13,348 bases of DNA from Bifidobacterium breve (GTDB lineage: Bacteria; Actinomycetota; Acidimicrobiia; Acidimicrobiales; Ilumatobacteraceae). This document shows, one piece after another, positions 13,177 through 13,348 of this stretch; positions within the stretch are counted from its first letter, which is position 1, and every line of letters begins with the position of its first letter. A model generated the notes under the pieces. The model was not told the origin of the DNA. It made no database searches and saw only the letters and a list, made by a program, of their open reading frames with translations. The stretch covers positions 1-13,348 of the forward strand of contig CAMBPP010000030.1 of the NCBI GenBank assembly GCA_945869715.1, written 5' to 3'. A program made the position numbers and the translations under genes.

Positions 13177-13348
13177 TGACTAAAACAAAAATCGGCATCA
13201 CCATGATGTCGGCTGACTTTGCTATGGAGCCCAGCGAACTTGCTCGTGAAATTGAAGCTCGTAGCTTTGAAAGTTTCTGGGTGCCAGAACACAGCAACAT
13301 TCCGGTCAGTCGTGAAACACCATGGCCGGGCAGTTTGAGTGGCGAACC
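13176..13348 (+). CDS. F420-dependent LLM-class oxidoreductase, N-terminal fragment (cut by window edge)
   Basis: Luciferase-like TIM-barrel oxidoreductase. Only 57 residues are visible, from MTKTKIGITMMSADFAMEP to the right edge. ELAREIEARSFESFWVPEHSNIPVSRETPWPG matches the start of the actinobacterial F420-type LLM proteins, in which WVPEH with a conserved His lies near the cofactor. The ATG overlaps the acyl-CoA synthetase stop (TAATG), so the gene is translationally coupled to it. The C-terminal two-thirds lie outside the window, so the exact subgroup is uncertain. Confidence 0.85.
   Translation, partial: MTKTKIGITMMSADFAMEPSELAREIEARSFESFWVPEHSNIPVSRETPWPGSLSGE

Overview
The window is a densely packed chromosomal segment that most resembles an actinobacterium, and I would guess a streamlined, medium-GC member of Acidimicrobiia. 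The basis is family content: an F420-type LLM oxidoreductase, a DUF2236/MpaB-type oxygenase, a GYDxEPYL-type secreted membrane protein, a Thr-rich L,D-transpeptidase, an actinobacterial-style sigma-70 factor and a Bax1-I protein starting MANPLLNEKS. A second line of evidence is the many starts that look leaderless (TAnnnT lying 6-7 nt before the start codon). The taxonomic call is an inference.

Left part (1-2727, minus strand): the end of a Tad/type IV pilus-like secretion operon. Its order is a short CpaE-like ParA/MinD ATPase, a TadA/CpaF-type ATPase, then one long T2SSF membrane protein that runs off the left edge and carries two F domains, so it looks like a TadB-TadC fusion. Both gene junctions are one-base TAATG overlaps. 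Next on the plus strand (2857-2952) is a complete selenocysteine tRNA with anticodon TCA, followed without a normal start codon by a secreted/membrane protein of unknown function.

Middle part (3937-8223): a sigma-70 family factor on the minus strand with a recognisable TTGTCA/TATCGT promoter, a dyad inside the promoter spacer and a 5'-UTR hairpin. It diverges from a Bax inhibitor-1 family membrane protein. A small DksA/TraR-like protein that has lost its zinc ligands diverges from a cyclophilin and a class I amidotransferase-like C26 peptidase. The peptidase overlaps a convergent DUF2236 gene by 82 bp.

Right part (8254-13348): an AI-2E family permease with an MBL-fold hydrolase, an exported L,D-transpeptidase (peptidoglycan cross-linking), a convergent FMN reductase, and a divergent acyl-CoA synthetase translationally coupled to an F420-dependent LLM oxidoreductase that is cut by the right edge.

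The genes form several short transcription units rather than one pathway. The observations most worth following are: the selC gene fused in frame to the start of a signal-peptide protein; the probable TadBC fusion, present as an unbroken frame of at least 367 codons; the systematic leaderless start architecture, including one palindrome that supplies -10 elements to both strands; and the sigma factor promoter/leader structures. I see no CRISPR array, insertion sequence, rRNA or phage gene.
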